Shown piece by piece: positions 16,901-21,577 of a stretch of DNA of 30,688 nt. The position numbers were made by a program, and so were the translations under genes. The number at the start of each line of letters is the position of its first letter. Within the stretch, counting starts at the first letter, position 1. The notes under the pieces are model-generated. The model saw only the letters and a program-made list of their open reading frames with translations, had not been told where the DNA came from and did not search any database. The stretch lies in assembly GCA_015492875.1 (NCBI GenBank), contig WGEI01000449.1, positions 1-30,688 of the forward strand, written 5' to 3'. The stretch comes from Anaerolineae bacterium (lineage in GTDB: Bacteria > Chloroflexota > Anaerolineae > Aggregatilineales > Phototrophicaceae).

Positions 16901-19864
16901 TGTGCCTGCTGTTGTGAGTTCAGTGAAAGTGCCTCCACTTGGCGCGTTGATTTTGCCGCTGCCGAGTAATTGCACTTGTATCACCCCAGCATTGCTGCCA
17001 GAAATTGACAAGGTCAAATCGCAGAAGCCATCACCTTGTACCGTACAGCTACCTACAGTGAGCTGACCAACTGGATTACCAATGCGGGCAGGTTTATTGA
17101 CTGTGGTCATGCCAGGTCCGCTTAAAGAAACGGTGTAGTCGTTGCTGCCGCCCCAATCATTCCAACTCAGGTTAACGACATCGCCTTGTAGTGCGTCAAT
17201 GTTAAATGTGACCGTGCCGCTGGTGTAGTTAATCGTACGGTAGCGGAGGCCATCCGTATCGTTGTTGCCGTTGTTGCCCGCCGCGACGACGACTGCAATA
17301 CCGGCTTGCCGTGCTTGAGCGATTTCATCGTATAGGTTTTTGTTGCCGCCGGATGGGACGTAGCCTAGTGTACCATCGCCAGGACTGGCAACGACACCCA
17401 AGTCCATAGCGATGATGATGACATCGTAACCTGTCGTGCGCGCCGCATTGACGGCATTGGCCATTTCAACGGTCGCATCAATAATGTCACCATCGTTATC
17501 ATCTGCTTTGAAAAGCCGCACATTAGCATTGGGGGCAATATCGCAAACTACTTCGGCTACTGTGAGGCCGTGTGTGGTATCGCCACTTTGCGGTGTGCCA
17601 TAGACCAATGTGGCGCTATTGACACAACTTTGCTCGGCTGTCAATGTCACAGGATTGCCAAAGCCACGATCGATAATGGCAATATCAACCCCCGTGCCAG
17701 TGAAGCCCCCTAGATGCCATTCATAGACGTTGAGCATATCGAAGGCTTCTGTAGCCGCTGACCCTGCCGGGGCTTCTAATCCACTTGTAGAGGCGGCGCG
17801 CGCTGGTAAGCGGACTGCACCAACTTCGGCTGTGTTGACTAGCGGCACAAATCCCGGAATGGGGATACGGGCAACAATACGGCGCTCGTTAGTATCAAGC
17901 ACCACGCCGCCAGCCGCTTCGGCAATGGCCGCTACTGCTTCGGTTGTGTAGCCATTGGCCGGGTAGATAACCACGCGCACGCGCCCGGTTTCATCAATAT
18001 CTAACCCGTAGCTCTCCGCGATTTCAAAAGCAGTCGCTGGGTCTGATTGGAGGAACTCTGTCACAATAGCCGTGAGCGAGCCATCAAGCTTGACTTCAGT
18101 CTCTGGCGTCAAGCCCATGGGGATGGCCGCCGCGCTTGGTTCAGGTGTGGCTTCAGGCTCTGTTGCGGGCGTGCTGGCCAATTCTGTAATAGCAATATCA
18201 TCCAGCATGATGTTGGATGCGCTATTGGCCACAAAACTTATATCGCCAGCGCTATCATTCAACCCTTCAACAATGAGTTCATCAACACCATTCACATTGA
18301 GCATGGCGTTACCGCCGTTAACGGTGAAGGTAATGGCGTGCCAGCTATTCAAAGCGTGCGCAATGCCGCTTTCGGCCAGAAGTTCGTTCGTCTCGCCCAA
18401 AGCATAGAGGGCGCTGTTATCACTCTCAATTGTCAGCAGGTATCCGCTGCCATCGTTCAGGCGGAAGAAGATACCCAGCCCACTGTCTTCGCCATTGGCC
18501 GCATCAGTGAGGATGTTCAGGCGCGCTGTTAAGGTGAAGTTGCTCAGGCTGAGGGGTTCGTTAAGCCCAAGCGTTGAGTTCGCCGCCATCAGAAGGGCGA
18601 AATTGCTTTCACCGCTATCAACAACATTCCCGCCAGCACCAAGCGCCCAATCCGCGTTCTCATCGTCAAAGTTGATACCAACCTGAACGCCTGTTGCCGT
18701 ATCCTCAGCTGGCATCTCAGCTACAGGGGCTTCAGCGGTGGTTTCTGGTTCAACAGTTGTTTCTGGCTGAATATCAGACTGTTCGGTCGGTTCTGCTGTT
18801 GGCTCAACTGTTGGTTCGGGTGTGGTGATAACTTGCGGCTCATCCAGTTTTTGAATGATGATGTTATCAATATCCACCGCACCGCTGTTGACCGCATCTG
18901 TCGTAAATGAGAAGCTGCCGCTTGTAGCAGTTTCAGTATCTGTGTAGTTAATGCGTGGCGCACCGTCGACGCTTACAGTGATGACATTACCAAGCGCCTG
19001 CACGCTGACCGTATGCCATTCAGGTGCTGCTGTCGGGTCTGGTGTGACTTCTGGCGAAGTCGATGGAGCGGGGGAGTTCGCCAAAACAGTTTCGCCCCGT
19101 ACCAAGCTCACATTGCCCTGTGCATCCAACACAACGGCAAAAGCGGCATTGCTGGCGCGGGCGTCAAGATGTGCTGCCGCACCATTAGCCACTCGTACTT
19201 GAGCCGTCATGGTAAAGTGTGGCCAGTCTAAGCTTAATGCTGCTCGTTGGCTGGGCTGGTCAGTTGTCAGGTAATAATTACCGCTCTCTTCAACAACTGC
19301 CCAACCATCTGTTGCTAACCAGCCGTCACTGTTGCCATCTTGGAAGTCATCGCTGAAAAGCGTAACAACCGGGGTCTCGCTTGGCGCCGGCGTTGTGGGA
19401 ACTGGCTCAGTTGTCGTTTCCGGTTCAACAGTTGGCTCAGTTGTTGTTTCTGGCTCAATCGTTGGCTCTGCGGTGCTCTCCGCTGGTGACGTAGGTTCTG
19501 CCGTGCTTTCTGGCGGCGGCTCTGTTGCAGGTGGAGTAGTTGGCTCTTGTGTAGTCTCCGGCGGAGCAGTTGGAGGAAGCGTATCAGGTTCTTCCGTCGC
19601 TTCTGGAAGCGTTGTTGGAGGAATGGGCGTCGCCGTTGGTGGCGCTTCTTCTGGCGTAGGCGTCGCCGTTGGCGGCAATGGCGTTGCCGTTGGTATAACG
19701 GGCGTCGCCGTAGCGGTTTCAGTAGCAGGTGCTGGCTCTTCTGTGCCTTCTTGCGCCGATACAGCCATACTACCACTAGGGATAATGGCTAGCACAAGGG
19801 CAAGAATGCCCAGCAACCATACAAAAGTAATCGAGTAAGTGTTACGCCGGTGATGAGCTTTCAT
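4928..19864 (-). CDS. Giant exported subtilisin-domain protein with beta-helix and about 19 Cys-paired beta-sandwich repeats
   Basis: 4978 residues in one uninterrupted frame; the ATG has GGAGGGG eight bases upstream. Order of parts (approximate residues): signal peptide 1-37; Thr/Pro/Glu stalk 38-170; LamG-like 165-345; second acidic Pro linker; LamG-like 400-560; propeptide-like segment 590-700; S8 peptidase 720-1150 with Asp732, His765, oxyanion Asn864 and Ser1072; right-handed beta-helix 1160-1660 ending in DIGAFEF (choice-of-anchor Q style); two cadherin/Ig-like domains 1680-1920; then about 19 units of 140-180 residues, most ending in a strand like IDYVRVYN or VDAVQVYG. The last residues are TIDAINVWP. 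There is no LPXTG, PEP-CTERM or C-terminal membrane helix, so it is secreted or held by another route. A surface protease/adhesin acting on polysaccharide or protein is likely. Substrate and attachment are unknown. It has its own terminator and appears monocistronic. Confidence 0.9.
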   Translation of the reverse strand: MKAHHRRNTYSITFVWLLGILALVLAIIPSGSMAVSAQEGTEEPAPATETATATPVIPTATPLPPTATPTPEEAPPTATPIPPTTLPEATEEPDTLPPTAPPETTQEPTTPPATEPPPESTAEPTSPAESTAEPTIEPETTTEPTVEPETTTEPVPTTPAPSETPVVTLFSDDFQDGNSDGWLATDGWAVVEESGNYYLTTDQPSQRAALSLDWPHFTMTAQVRVANGAAAHLDARASNAAFAVVLDAQGNVSLVRGETVLANSPAPSTSPEVTPDPTAAPEWHTVSVQALGNVITVSVDGAPRINYTDTETATSGSFSFTTDAVNSGAVDIDNIIIQKLDEPQVITTPEPTVEPTAEPTEQSDIQPETTVEPETTAEAPVAEMPAEDTATGVQVGINFDDENADWALGAGGNVVDSGESNFALLMAANSTLGLNEPLSLSNFTLTARLNILTDAANGEDSGLGIFFRLNDGSGYLLTIESDNSALYALGETNELLAESGIAHALNSWHAITFTVNGGNAMLNVNGVDELIVEGLNDSAGDISFVANSASNIMLDDIAITELASTPATEPEATPEPSAAAIPMGLTPETEVKLDGSLTAIVTEFLQSDPATAFEIAESYGLDIDETGRVRVVIYPANGYTTEAVAAIAEAAGGVVLDTNERRIVARIPIPGFVPLVNTAEVGAVRLPARAASTSGLEAPAGSAATEAFDMLNVYEWHLGGFTGTGVDIAIIDRGFGNPVTLTAEQSCVNSATLVYGTPQSGDTTHGLTVAEVVCDIAPNANVRLFKADDNDGDIIDATVEMANAVNAARTTGYDVIIIAMDLGVVASPGDGTLGYVPSGGNKNLYDEIAQARQAGIAVVVAAGNNGNNDTDGLRYRTINYTSGTVTFNIDALQGDVVNLSWNDWGGSNDYTVSLSGPGMTTVNKPARIGNPVGQLTVGSCTVQGDGFCDLTLSISGSNAGVIQVQLLGSGKINAPSGGTFTELTTAGTLGRPADSREAITVGAVCASPDDNYPVYEYSSRGPVFGAGGSAPTDTPPYSQNEVKPEIVGPTYVSTVSTGSPTSNCVGGFNGTSAAAAHIGGIIALMKQNNSNMPQFSTGGSAAVDAIEDYLMGHSFDMPFGSSADGFDMVYGAGFAVLGSPTYDLSQISHPAVPDNAPAACTGFIYVSQDLGTLGNSVPNGSEATPYTSIGQAVNNASAGDCIIVGPGEWATPLYFNGAPAVNVYSYDSVTSADNADSIMPVMNTYLDSDVAGVYIKNGTTAFGFHGFTFRIPQRLDFFVPTARPILVDASDDASLMYHNFSSMNDVIYPMISVINSSDGVIISYNTFNGLTGSTLNSPTIQVTNSGVSANPVEIRNNTFSNNTHTNSSRPIISGSLFFKGLLALENSAVDVVNNAFVGNNIDSLIRISTGSAADTTPVRVVGNVILNNTTAIDAGTPGPLFSLYFVRAFHFVNNTLAHNNLSASGVEFGAVILRGDADDSTTGNSNNYGSINNAPWEFHNNLLTDNQIPGGLVLVRDVPDNLCQNLNGTNNQGATNNWIWDWDGLFTTGEGGVCHTTIADGSNNGLNGNIVNVDPEPGTDPNDNRFVGPLLSLNALTDPLYYQLRRLSPTFLNEGVETGNTAVYDALISAGLDYSRDYADNVRKQDSDLDTNLDIDIGAFEFVPLRIKSGEDNVVLPDIIEDNVPYVSHELGQHVEGGFGSLTFSLAVSPDNYGVDCPLPPGTPTGVNYSNSNGVIIIGSTAYYCPPAHFFTDTGASNVGWADTTGVPPDVTFDYQAIDSIGALAQGTLTIVIRPSTTDDDTTLSSPVWDGVSSNEFSAAGIMNTTIQFNLRPFFTTDNFFLSDSSATDKRQFPFTYSQLDWADNELGAGNAGDDPATLFTNLGSAVNTATGEVSLTPVADAAGMTVLHYTVTDSNPANGNAGATIDMYVRVRIVSDIPDEGLHDDSSFAFSYSGTGWKPIYSDTGINNTLHETRINGDQATFRFIGAGFTLYMEGLPSGAGEWQLDIRDSGGGSNIPNWTVGANGESTATLTIDALPVTCSTYAATNGNVLINSRVTNGATQSSTGERTVLGYTVTCNGLNDVTVHTVVITNNPNGTAGANGPKLQVDAFSIIPSASANADPLAPGFYDVSSGELIDMFTAAGNWTELTDAKATGGLARTTTDANADLTFQITGATGFAIGTILEDIGLDGTGATYNVCVTGTGVDICQRYDNALGAAKATTYKVFRPFNGLQAFDSNGDPITYTVTIDVLSVPTGERMFIDSITVFNDPLQPMGFGETDVAELDKFIFNNGLDDSWALNFAGRAPYDTVAALNRGVIAAGPAVTFEIPNAADTFYVYHQSNFRLDSQNLMVCVDRAVDSSTQAGNCVVVNMRQNPETISGTYQYQQVQADGTFSPVNDTIMQPVYGSMVFTESMFRSAWASSGNHVVEIFSLTNEKFSVDRVAVQDTSAALPTGLFEEFSEDIYFFGTTGFGTPSPTYTIGGDAFSQVESRFATRASGKGMMETQTVGDGIIFGFQGTAAEILFEFNNKADAVLICVYSGDLLSDGAQASDVNTVLNSGACHIENNESARLVSQGRRFVGPFEYGNFTVVVQMLDDDYAPKAHTGAKAPVTMRFDGVRVYDTPWLNTSNWNDTSNLNILSTGMAYDFNYTNRDADKNFLYFGNWSTANQRGALNGKVDTPGRGGAPGATVAFRTDGGDAIIINRNTRRAYTPFLICAAPVSGGPLSVDLSQQRCQVINNDGGTATAQPVSFKFNESGNTGPHIVSITLLTTGSAGLDSVEVVDSSSPLTEGQHDSTNPAIIYQTGSNDLVRNGKMEVDGHWSEIGGLPATSNVYSGLRYEGARGRQVVATAAGQGIQSEDFQLQNGKMYTVIARVNIASGAVGTVQMSVSGTTVYDATADNTITGKWQTLVVRAASDISGTAQIQFTASGGVVTFTVDDVHIIESGTWQQRVNTRSYYGGSVMTSYSYGAEVRFEFTGTAAEIGMITENIGGEVEICYTDSVDYGANGLQNANCATYDNESARPSYTTSRFVGPLPSNTYTIVIRDVENGYSSLVRNNTVAARNNRRSIGQIAIDYVRVYNSALPPAISAPGTYEDTAVDGSGNRYLQGLPAELWGTVEGRFARNYSESSFFSLRDSRGAAIRTYAGPTAVMQVNVPSTDGVILVLHTGPASRTNTKTVQVCVDDTSGAMSYNGTGYDYNDAADNCADFLTDLGTQSQVVVSKSDIPALGVVGNHVVTVRALTPGVLPIDRVQVIHGTALAAGYFEESVGNGLTTDGNNDIFELSNTGTWDTVSSRTYSGGQALVNTTAGASVQFSLQNATGFTFVTEFGKTGGNLQVQITQTSGTDCCFSTTQTVSTNNTRTVSGTSGITFSGLPEGNYDVTITNQTSAKLVVDAVQVYGALSVLGSLYDDQQRDANNALILTYGPDNNSWSFTSGTRARGYLNQTYALTDDYGASISFVAGDGTKEIAGIVLHYGTASTSDTVEVCWTQIDNANVVQERTCATHNLADKAGKQQIAVPAGSIANNPTDHYAISITNLKHGGRIYFDAVQILEAGVLAEGIYQQDDASLTFNNATQVSMTQASNKLVQQISPSGYVEFDMEGIGFSVVLVESSTTSGSYTVCVSAQGNNDCADINETVNNSASSTALQQVGLTYMGLHGDAAGNNGSYTVRITNTDGSKVLNVDRVEVLGADSTLRINAVEPVDNTDPRLQYFPFGSLTEVVERRPLSFNGSQHQGNMRGSVAYFEFTGEPDFEYIRQVNKQFGQARVCFGVIGTDTTKDAIDNSQCVTVNNQTGVAADYNQSAAIDTGAVDCVANACWVTIENTDGRKLLVDVVRLVDSNDPLPEGIYQNNHANIMAFDGNLSATTNTEIAYRGAYGGTVFNTKDINGGVLFQLQGSGFAAHLRADRNADLIRVCVDDTATTDASTVISNGICQVFNTESRANYDFAATILGLNPATTYTAVVQLLNEDYITAPHAAGALKMDFDYVEVFGSDLNATTLNQLTPGQRYEGNYNNRNVDNNFMYVGDNWSTLSGRAASRHSGQNIDQIRRTTSSGSSVIFRTNNADAVTIYRASSRNYAPLLVCAISEADRTDRTCSIIENNGVGNQAGFTLHYNTGAGTGPHIVTVTALTNGAVMFDAVEPAVAGVLSAGLHDEFTPGIQYNAAYNNVLPNGGMEGDELWNSLGATVNSRWTNPKYIGRYSRKVDVSTALQGIESASFTLEAGKTYTVTGWVYISSGTQVTAQLANSGSPIGGASATSTNGIVNKWQQLRFEYTPSSTISNATLQIVATNGATLFYVDGFAVAEGGSWAQVFHTRNYYGGSIMQSSTPGASVTFAFQGTGAMVGMPIDRNGGDTEICVDDDATFDETSETGNAQTCIIYQNEEARPTPTVTRLVAAGLPNGTYYVRIRDVEDGVSVLGRNQDDPRLNRYAVGRLSIDFVQVFDDAAPPDSAPGFYNEDAVDGSGTSFLQVLPENRWSQITGRAAKKDSGQSRYAVVDDNNRARNTYAGPTAVISVNVPSGVSSYTVVVDTSSTSRQNSQWLLVCADNLSGTVAWDRATRTFSIANATNCTLTDAMQTSGQVMVDLASLLGGSLSGQHKIILTTLSKGFFNIDGYQVISNNVLSEGLYNEFLPDTVLNFNASGGTALNPDTGRNCDLNTEWCSRKDNRANGALAAETKEIGATLDFTINGTGWSILTRVDGAGADFMVCYRKVGGDPFPASYSDFQTTPGYFSGQNYIGSIASGDVWCDVVSANNNARNSNWTDLNPGRLLPRGTLQQYGFAFYGLPADTYDVQIRNLGDTVGGASGRTLWIDAIVVFGDASDTTLTGGFYDDTTAGLDFAPFELWTTTTSRQAPPRGPYNLIQHTTSNAGAVMQAYVSGNAITVYQQMDARGSSNINACLVLVEGVYMHCGGEQYTTDNKPATPTLTSDFSQRGRRTYFTPIVFYGFGEGNHLVIFENQEPGRNFTIDAINVWP
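5985..8330 (-). repeat. Super-repeat copy 2 within the giant gene
   Basis: This block encodes about residues 3845-4627. It contains five successive units in the same order as the block at 10085-12510. Paired landmarks are EDYITAPHAAG...FDYVEVFG, LPNGGMEGDELW, HTRNYYGGSIM with GGDTEICVDD, and AVDGSG...NTYAGPTAV. Corresponding units sit about 1360-1373 residues apart throughout. Identity looks moderate, so the duplication is not recent. Block edges are approximate. Confidence 0.75.
10085..12510 (-). repeat. Super-repeat copy 1 within the giant gene
   Basis: This block encodes about residues 2451-3260. Its units are marked by DDYAPKAHTG...FDGVRVYD, LVRNGKMEVDGHW, NTRSYYGGSVM with GGEVEICYTD, and AVDGSG...RTYAGPTAV, each matching a landmark in the block at 5985-8330 in the same order. 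The units within a block are much less alike than the equivalent units of the two blocks. That points to duplication of the whole block. Confidence 0.75.
14880..16390 (-). other. Right-handed beta-helix region of the giant gene
   Basis: Encodes about residues 1160-1660. It opens with ATPYTSIGQAVNNASAGDCI, typical of parallel beta-helix proteins, and runs through Asn-rich turns such as NNTFSNNTHTN and VNNAFVGNN. It closes with DIDIGAFEFVP, the motif seen at the end of 'choice-of-anchor Q' domains. Such domains often bind or cleave polysaccharides. No lyase catalytic set is evident. Confidence 0.75.
16417..17707 (-). other. Subtilisin-like (S8) protease domain within the giant gene
   Basis: The Asp box reads GVDIAIIDRGF (Asp codon 17669-17671), the His box DTTHGLTVAEVV (His codon 17570-17572), the oxyanion region VVVAAGNNGNN (Asn codon 17273-17275) and the Ser box NGTSAAAAHIGG (Ser codon 16649-16651). 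All residues needed for activity are present. The His box lacks the common HGTHVAG form. His and Ser are 307 residues apart, against about 157 in subtilisin BPN', because of a beta-sandwich-like insertion around residues 880-990. Confidence 0.9.
19354..19753 (-). repeat. Low-complexity Thr/Pro/Glu stalk of the giant gene
   Basis: Encodes about residues 38-170, almost entirely Thr, Pro, Glu, Ala and Ser. It begins with TATPxP repeats and ends with a 10-residue (30-bp) repeat, PTIEPETTTE then PTVEPETTTE. It is probably an extended, O-glycosylated spacer that carries the protein away from the cell surface. The short DNA repeats make this segment prone to length change. Confidence 0.85.
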
Positions 19865-20071
19865 GATATGAACCCCTCCAAATTAACTGTCCGGCTGGTG
19901 ATAAGCAGCAAACCACGACACAGATAATTGACCGGTCGCGGTGGCCGTGCACTTGCACAATGTTGCGATGTAGATAATTGCTTTACTCTCAAATCACTAT
20001 ACACCATCTCAAATGAATTAGTGTTAAGCTACAAGGGATACCGCCGAGAATAGGAAAAAGATACGGGATGA
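19865..20071 (-). promoter_or_regulatory. Upstream region of the giant gene with repeated elements
   Basis: No gene lies here. AGATAATTG occurs at 19922-19930 and again at 19972-19980, exactly 50 bp apart (about five helical turns). Between them is an inverted repeat, GTGCA-CT-TGCAC, at 19947-19958. GGAGGGG at the left end is the ribosome binding site. A TATAGT (minus strand, 19996-20001) is a possible -10 box, but I see no good -35 at 16-18 bases. The symmetry suggests a regulator site; its identity is unknown. Confidence 0.35.
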
Positions 20072-20099
20072 GAAAATAAAAAACCGGTAAAAACCGGTT
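20072..20099 (-). terminator. Rho-independent terminator of the DUF2344 gene
   Basis: On the minus strand AACCGG (20094-20099) pairs with CCGGTT (20082-20087) around a six-base loop. TTTTTTATTTTC follows. The first arm begins inside the stop codon of the gene at 20098-20775. Confidence 0.75.
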
Positions 20100-20775
20100 A
20101 ACTTTTCGTTTCTTCTGCAAGGTGGAGGCGGTATCTGTGGATGGTGAAGTAGCTTTCTGCTAGTCCTAAAAGCTCCAACAGTTTTTCTGGTCGCATATTC
20201 CCCACATTACCCACCGAAAGATGCGCAATGAGCGTCTGCTCATCTTCCATGCGTAACTCATGGATAAGGGGGCGCAAATCCACTTGAATACGTTTTTCTC
20301 GGCGTTTACGCTTCTTTATCCGCTCAACGATGATCGTGTCCTGCGCTAGCATGTCGCTGATTTTTTCTTTTAGCACTTCACTATCAATTGGCTCTTTGAA
20401 TTCGATGCGATATTCTGCGCTACGTACTAAGGTTTGTAAAGCTGCCCCATCAATGGGGACTGATTCGATACGGTAAATTTCCAGACCGCTGGGGCTAGTG
20501 GCGAGCAGGCGCTCTTTCAACCCAGCAAGCTCAATGGGTTCTTTAAGCGCAACATCGATGATTTCACATTCACTAGTGATACCCAATGGCAGGGCAGAGG
20601 CAAGTTGAATTCTGGGACGTGTGTTGAATCCCTCCGTATACAGTAGTGGGAGGTTGGCGCGGCGCAAAACACGCTCCCATGTTTTTGCGATGTCGAGATT
20701 GCCCGTATACTTCATAGGGCCGCTTTTGCCAAAGTGTATGCGTAGCCGCTGTTTAACCGGTGATATATGTGACAT
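20098..20775 (-). CDS. TIGR03936-family radical-SAM-associated protein (DUF2344)
   Basis: 225 residues, the usual length. The start ATG has AAGG seven bases upstream. The N-terminus carries the family pattern: LRIHFGKSGPMKYTGNLDI, RVLRRANLPLLYTEGFNTRP and LASALPLGITSECEIIDVAL. The middle has a basic KKRKRREKR segment, which may contact nucleic acid. This family is normally encoded beside, or fused to, a TIGR03960 radical SAM protein; the matching gene here is at 1-1751, same strand, about 18 kb away. Molecular function is not established. The gene ends in its own hairpin terminator, so it is not co-transcribed with the giant gene. Confidence 0.9.
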   Translation of the reverse strand: MSHISPVKQRLRIHFGKSGPMKYTGNLDIAKTWERVLRRANLPLLYTEGFNTRPRIQLASALPLGITSECEIIDVALKEPIELAGLKERLLATSPSGLEIYRIESVPIDGAALQTLVRSAEYRIEFKEPIDSEVLKEKISDMLAQDTIIVERIKKRKRREKRIQVDLRPLIHELRMEDEQTLIAHLSVGNVGNMRPEKLLELLGLAESYFTIHRYRLHLAEETKS

Positions 20776-20813
20776 TTGTTCGCCTTATGCTACCATCTAA
20801 TATCTCGATGCGG

Positions 20814-20819
20814 TACAAT
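20814..20819 (+). promoter_or_regulatory. Possible -10 box of the small membrane protein/SRAP operon
   Basis: TACAAT (5 of 6 to consensus) lies 35 bases before the chosen ATG at 20855, giving a leader of about 29 bases. No clear -35 hexamer sits 17 bases upstream. The 79-bp divergent gap must also hold the promoter of the DUF2344 gene. Confidence 0.3.
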
Positions 20820-20854
20820 AATTAAAACATTTGTCGGGTAATCTGAGAAGAGTG

Positions 20855-21319
20855 ATGACATCATCTACACCGCGTAAACGCCCAGATGCTATGCGAGAAC
20901 ATCGCTATGAAGTGCGGCGGCAAATTTTACTGCCTTTCGCCCTAGTAGGTGGTGTCGTTCTAACTGTTTTGGTGATAACGTTATTATTGCCCCAACGGGC
21001 ACAAGTCTCGCTGATAGCGGATTTATTGCTAACTTTGCTGGTTTTATGCCCAATTGTGCTATGTTTGTTCCCGCTGATGGTGGCTTTATGGGTTGCGGTA
21101 TTCGGCCTCAACCACGTTCATCGTGGTATAGCATCGGGAATGCAACGTATAGAAGACATCACTTTATCGTTGGTAGAACGCTCTACGGCATTTTCTCAAA
21201 TGGTTGAACAACGTTTCGCTGTTTTAGGCCAATACCTCGCACGGTTTAGCCGAGTTTTGAAAGTGTTTGACCCGCCAGAAGAAGATTCTGAGGATGGAGT
21301 AGCTCATGACCGAGATTAG
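20855..21319 (+). CDS. Small membrane protein of unknown function
   Basis: 154 residues from the ATG at 20855. GAGAAGAG lies just upstream; in-frame GTG (20852) and TTG (20831) starts are possible but less likely. A basic N-terminus (RKRPDAMREHRYEVRR) is followed by two membrane segments, about 22-44 (ILLPFALVGGVVLTVLVITLLL) and 55-80. A cytoplasmic-looking tail follows, amphipathic and probably helical, ending in the acidic DPPEEDSEDG. I recognise no catalytic motif. Its last 14 bases overlap the start of the next gene, so the two are probably translated together as the first members of a three-gene unit with the SRAP gene. Confidence 0.75.
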   Translation: MTSSTPRKRPDAMREHRYEVRRQILLPFALVGGVVLTVLVITLLLPQRAQVSLIADLLLTLLVLCPIVLCLFPLMVALWVAVFGLNHVHRGIASGMQRIEDITLSLVERSTAFSQMVEQRFAVLGQYLARFSRVLKVFDPPEEDSEDGVAHDRD

Positions 21320-21575
21320 CCCAGAAGATAGCAATGTCCAAATTCTTGTCGATAATCCTACAGCTTCAGAATGGAAGCGTAACACCTATATGTTTGGCGC
21401 ATTTTTAGGGGCGGTTTTTGGTATTTTAGCCGCATATTTTTATGCCCGCGCCGCTGAAGAAGAAGTGCAGCGAACAGGGCGTAAAAGCGCTGTGCCAACA
21501 CGCCAAATTTTGGGCTTAGGGGTGTCTGCATTAACGCTCATTCGCCAAATCACCGAAATGGGAAAGTCTAAATAA
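21306..21575 (+). CDS. Small single-pass membrane protein of unknown function
   Basis: 89 residues. The ATG at 21306 overlaps the previous gene by 14 bases, with GGAG upstream. A short acidic N-terminus leads to one membrane segment rich in Gly and Ala (MFGAFLGAVFGILAAYFYARA, about 29-49). A Glu-rich turn and a basic linker (RTGRKSAVPTR) follow, then a C-terminal hydrophobic or amphipathic helix. It faintly recalls YtxH-type proteins, without enough match to assign. It probably works with the two-TM protein encoded just upstream. The SRAP gene begins 2 bp after its stop. Confidence 0.75.
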   Translation: MTEISPEDSNVQILVDNPTASEWKRNTYMFGAFLGAVFGILAAYFYARAAEEEVQRTGRKSAVPTRQILGLGVSALTLIRQITEMGKSK

Positions 21576-21577
21576 AT

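Noticed and set aside
19354..19753. Short regular repeats resembling a CRISPR or satellite array
   Set aside because: The repeats are imperfect, without spacers, and translate in frame to TATPTP and PETTTE residues.
19332..19838. Plus-strand frame encoding a Val/Gly/Ser-rich repetitive protein
   Set aside because: It is the antisense of the Thr/Pro/Glu stalk and signal-peptide codons of the giant gene. The repeats come from that stalk, and no ribosome binding site precedes it.
4928..19864. Many open frames of 60-180 codons on both strands across the giant gene
   Set aside because: All lie inside one intact frame with clear protein domains. None shows a recognisable domain or its own ribosome binding site.
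19996..20030. TATAGT as the promoter of the giant gene
   Set aside because: No -35 match occurs at 16-18 bases; the nearest TTAACA is 20 bases away. It is mentioned only as part of the upstream region.
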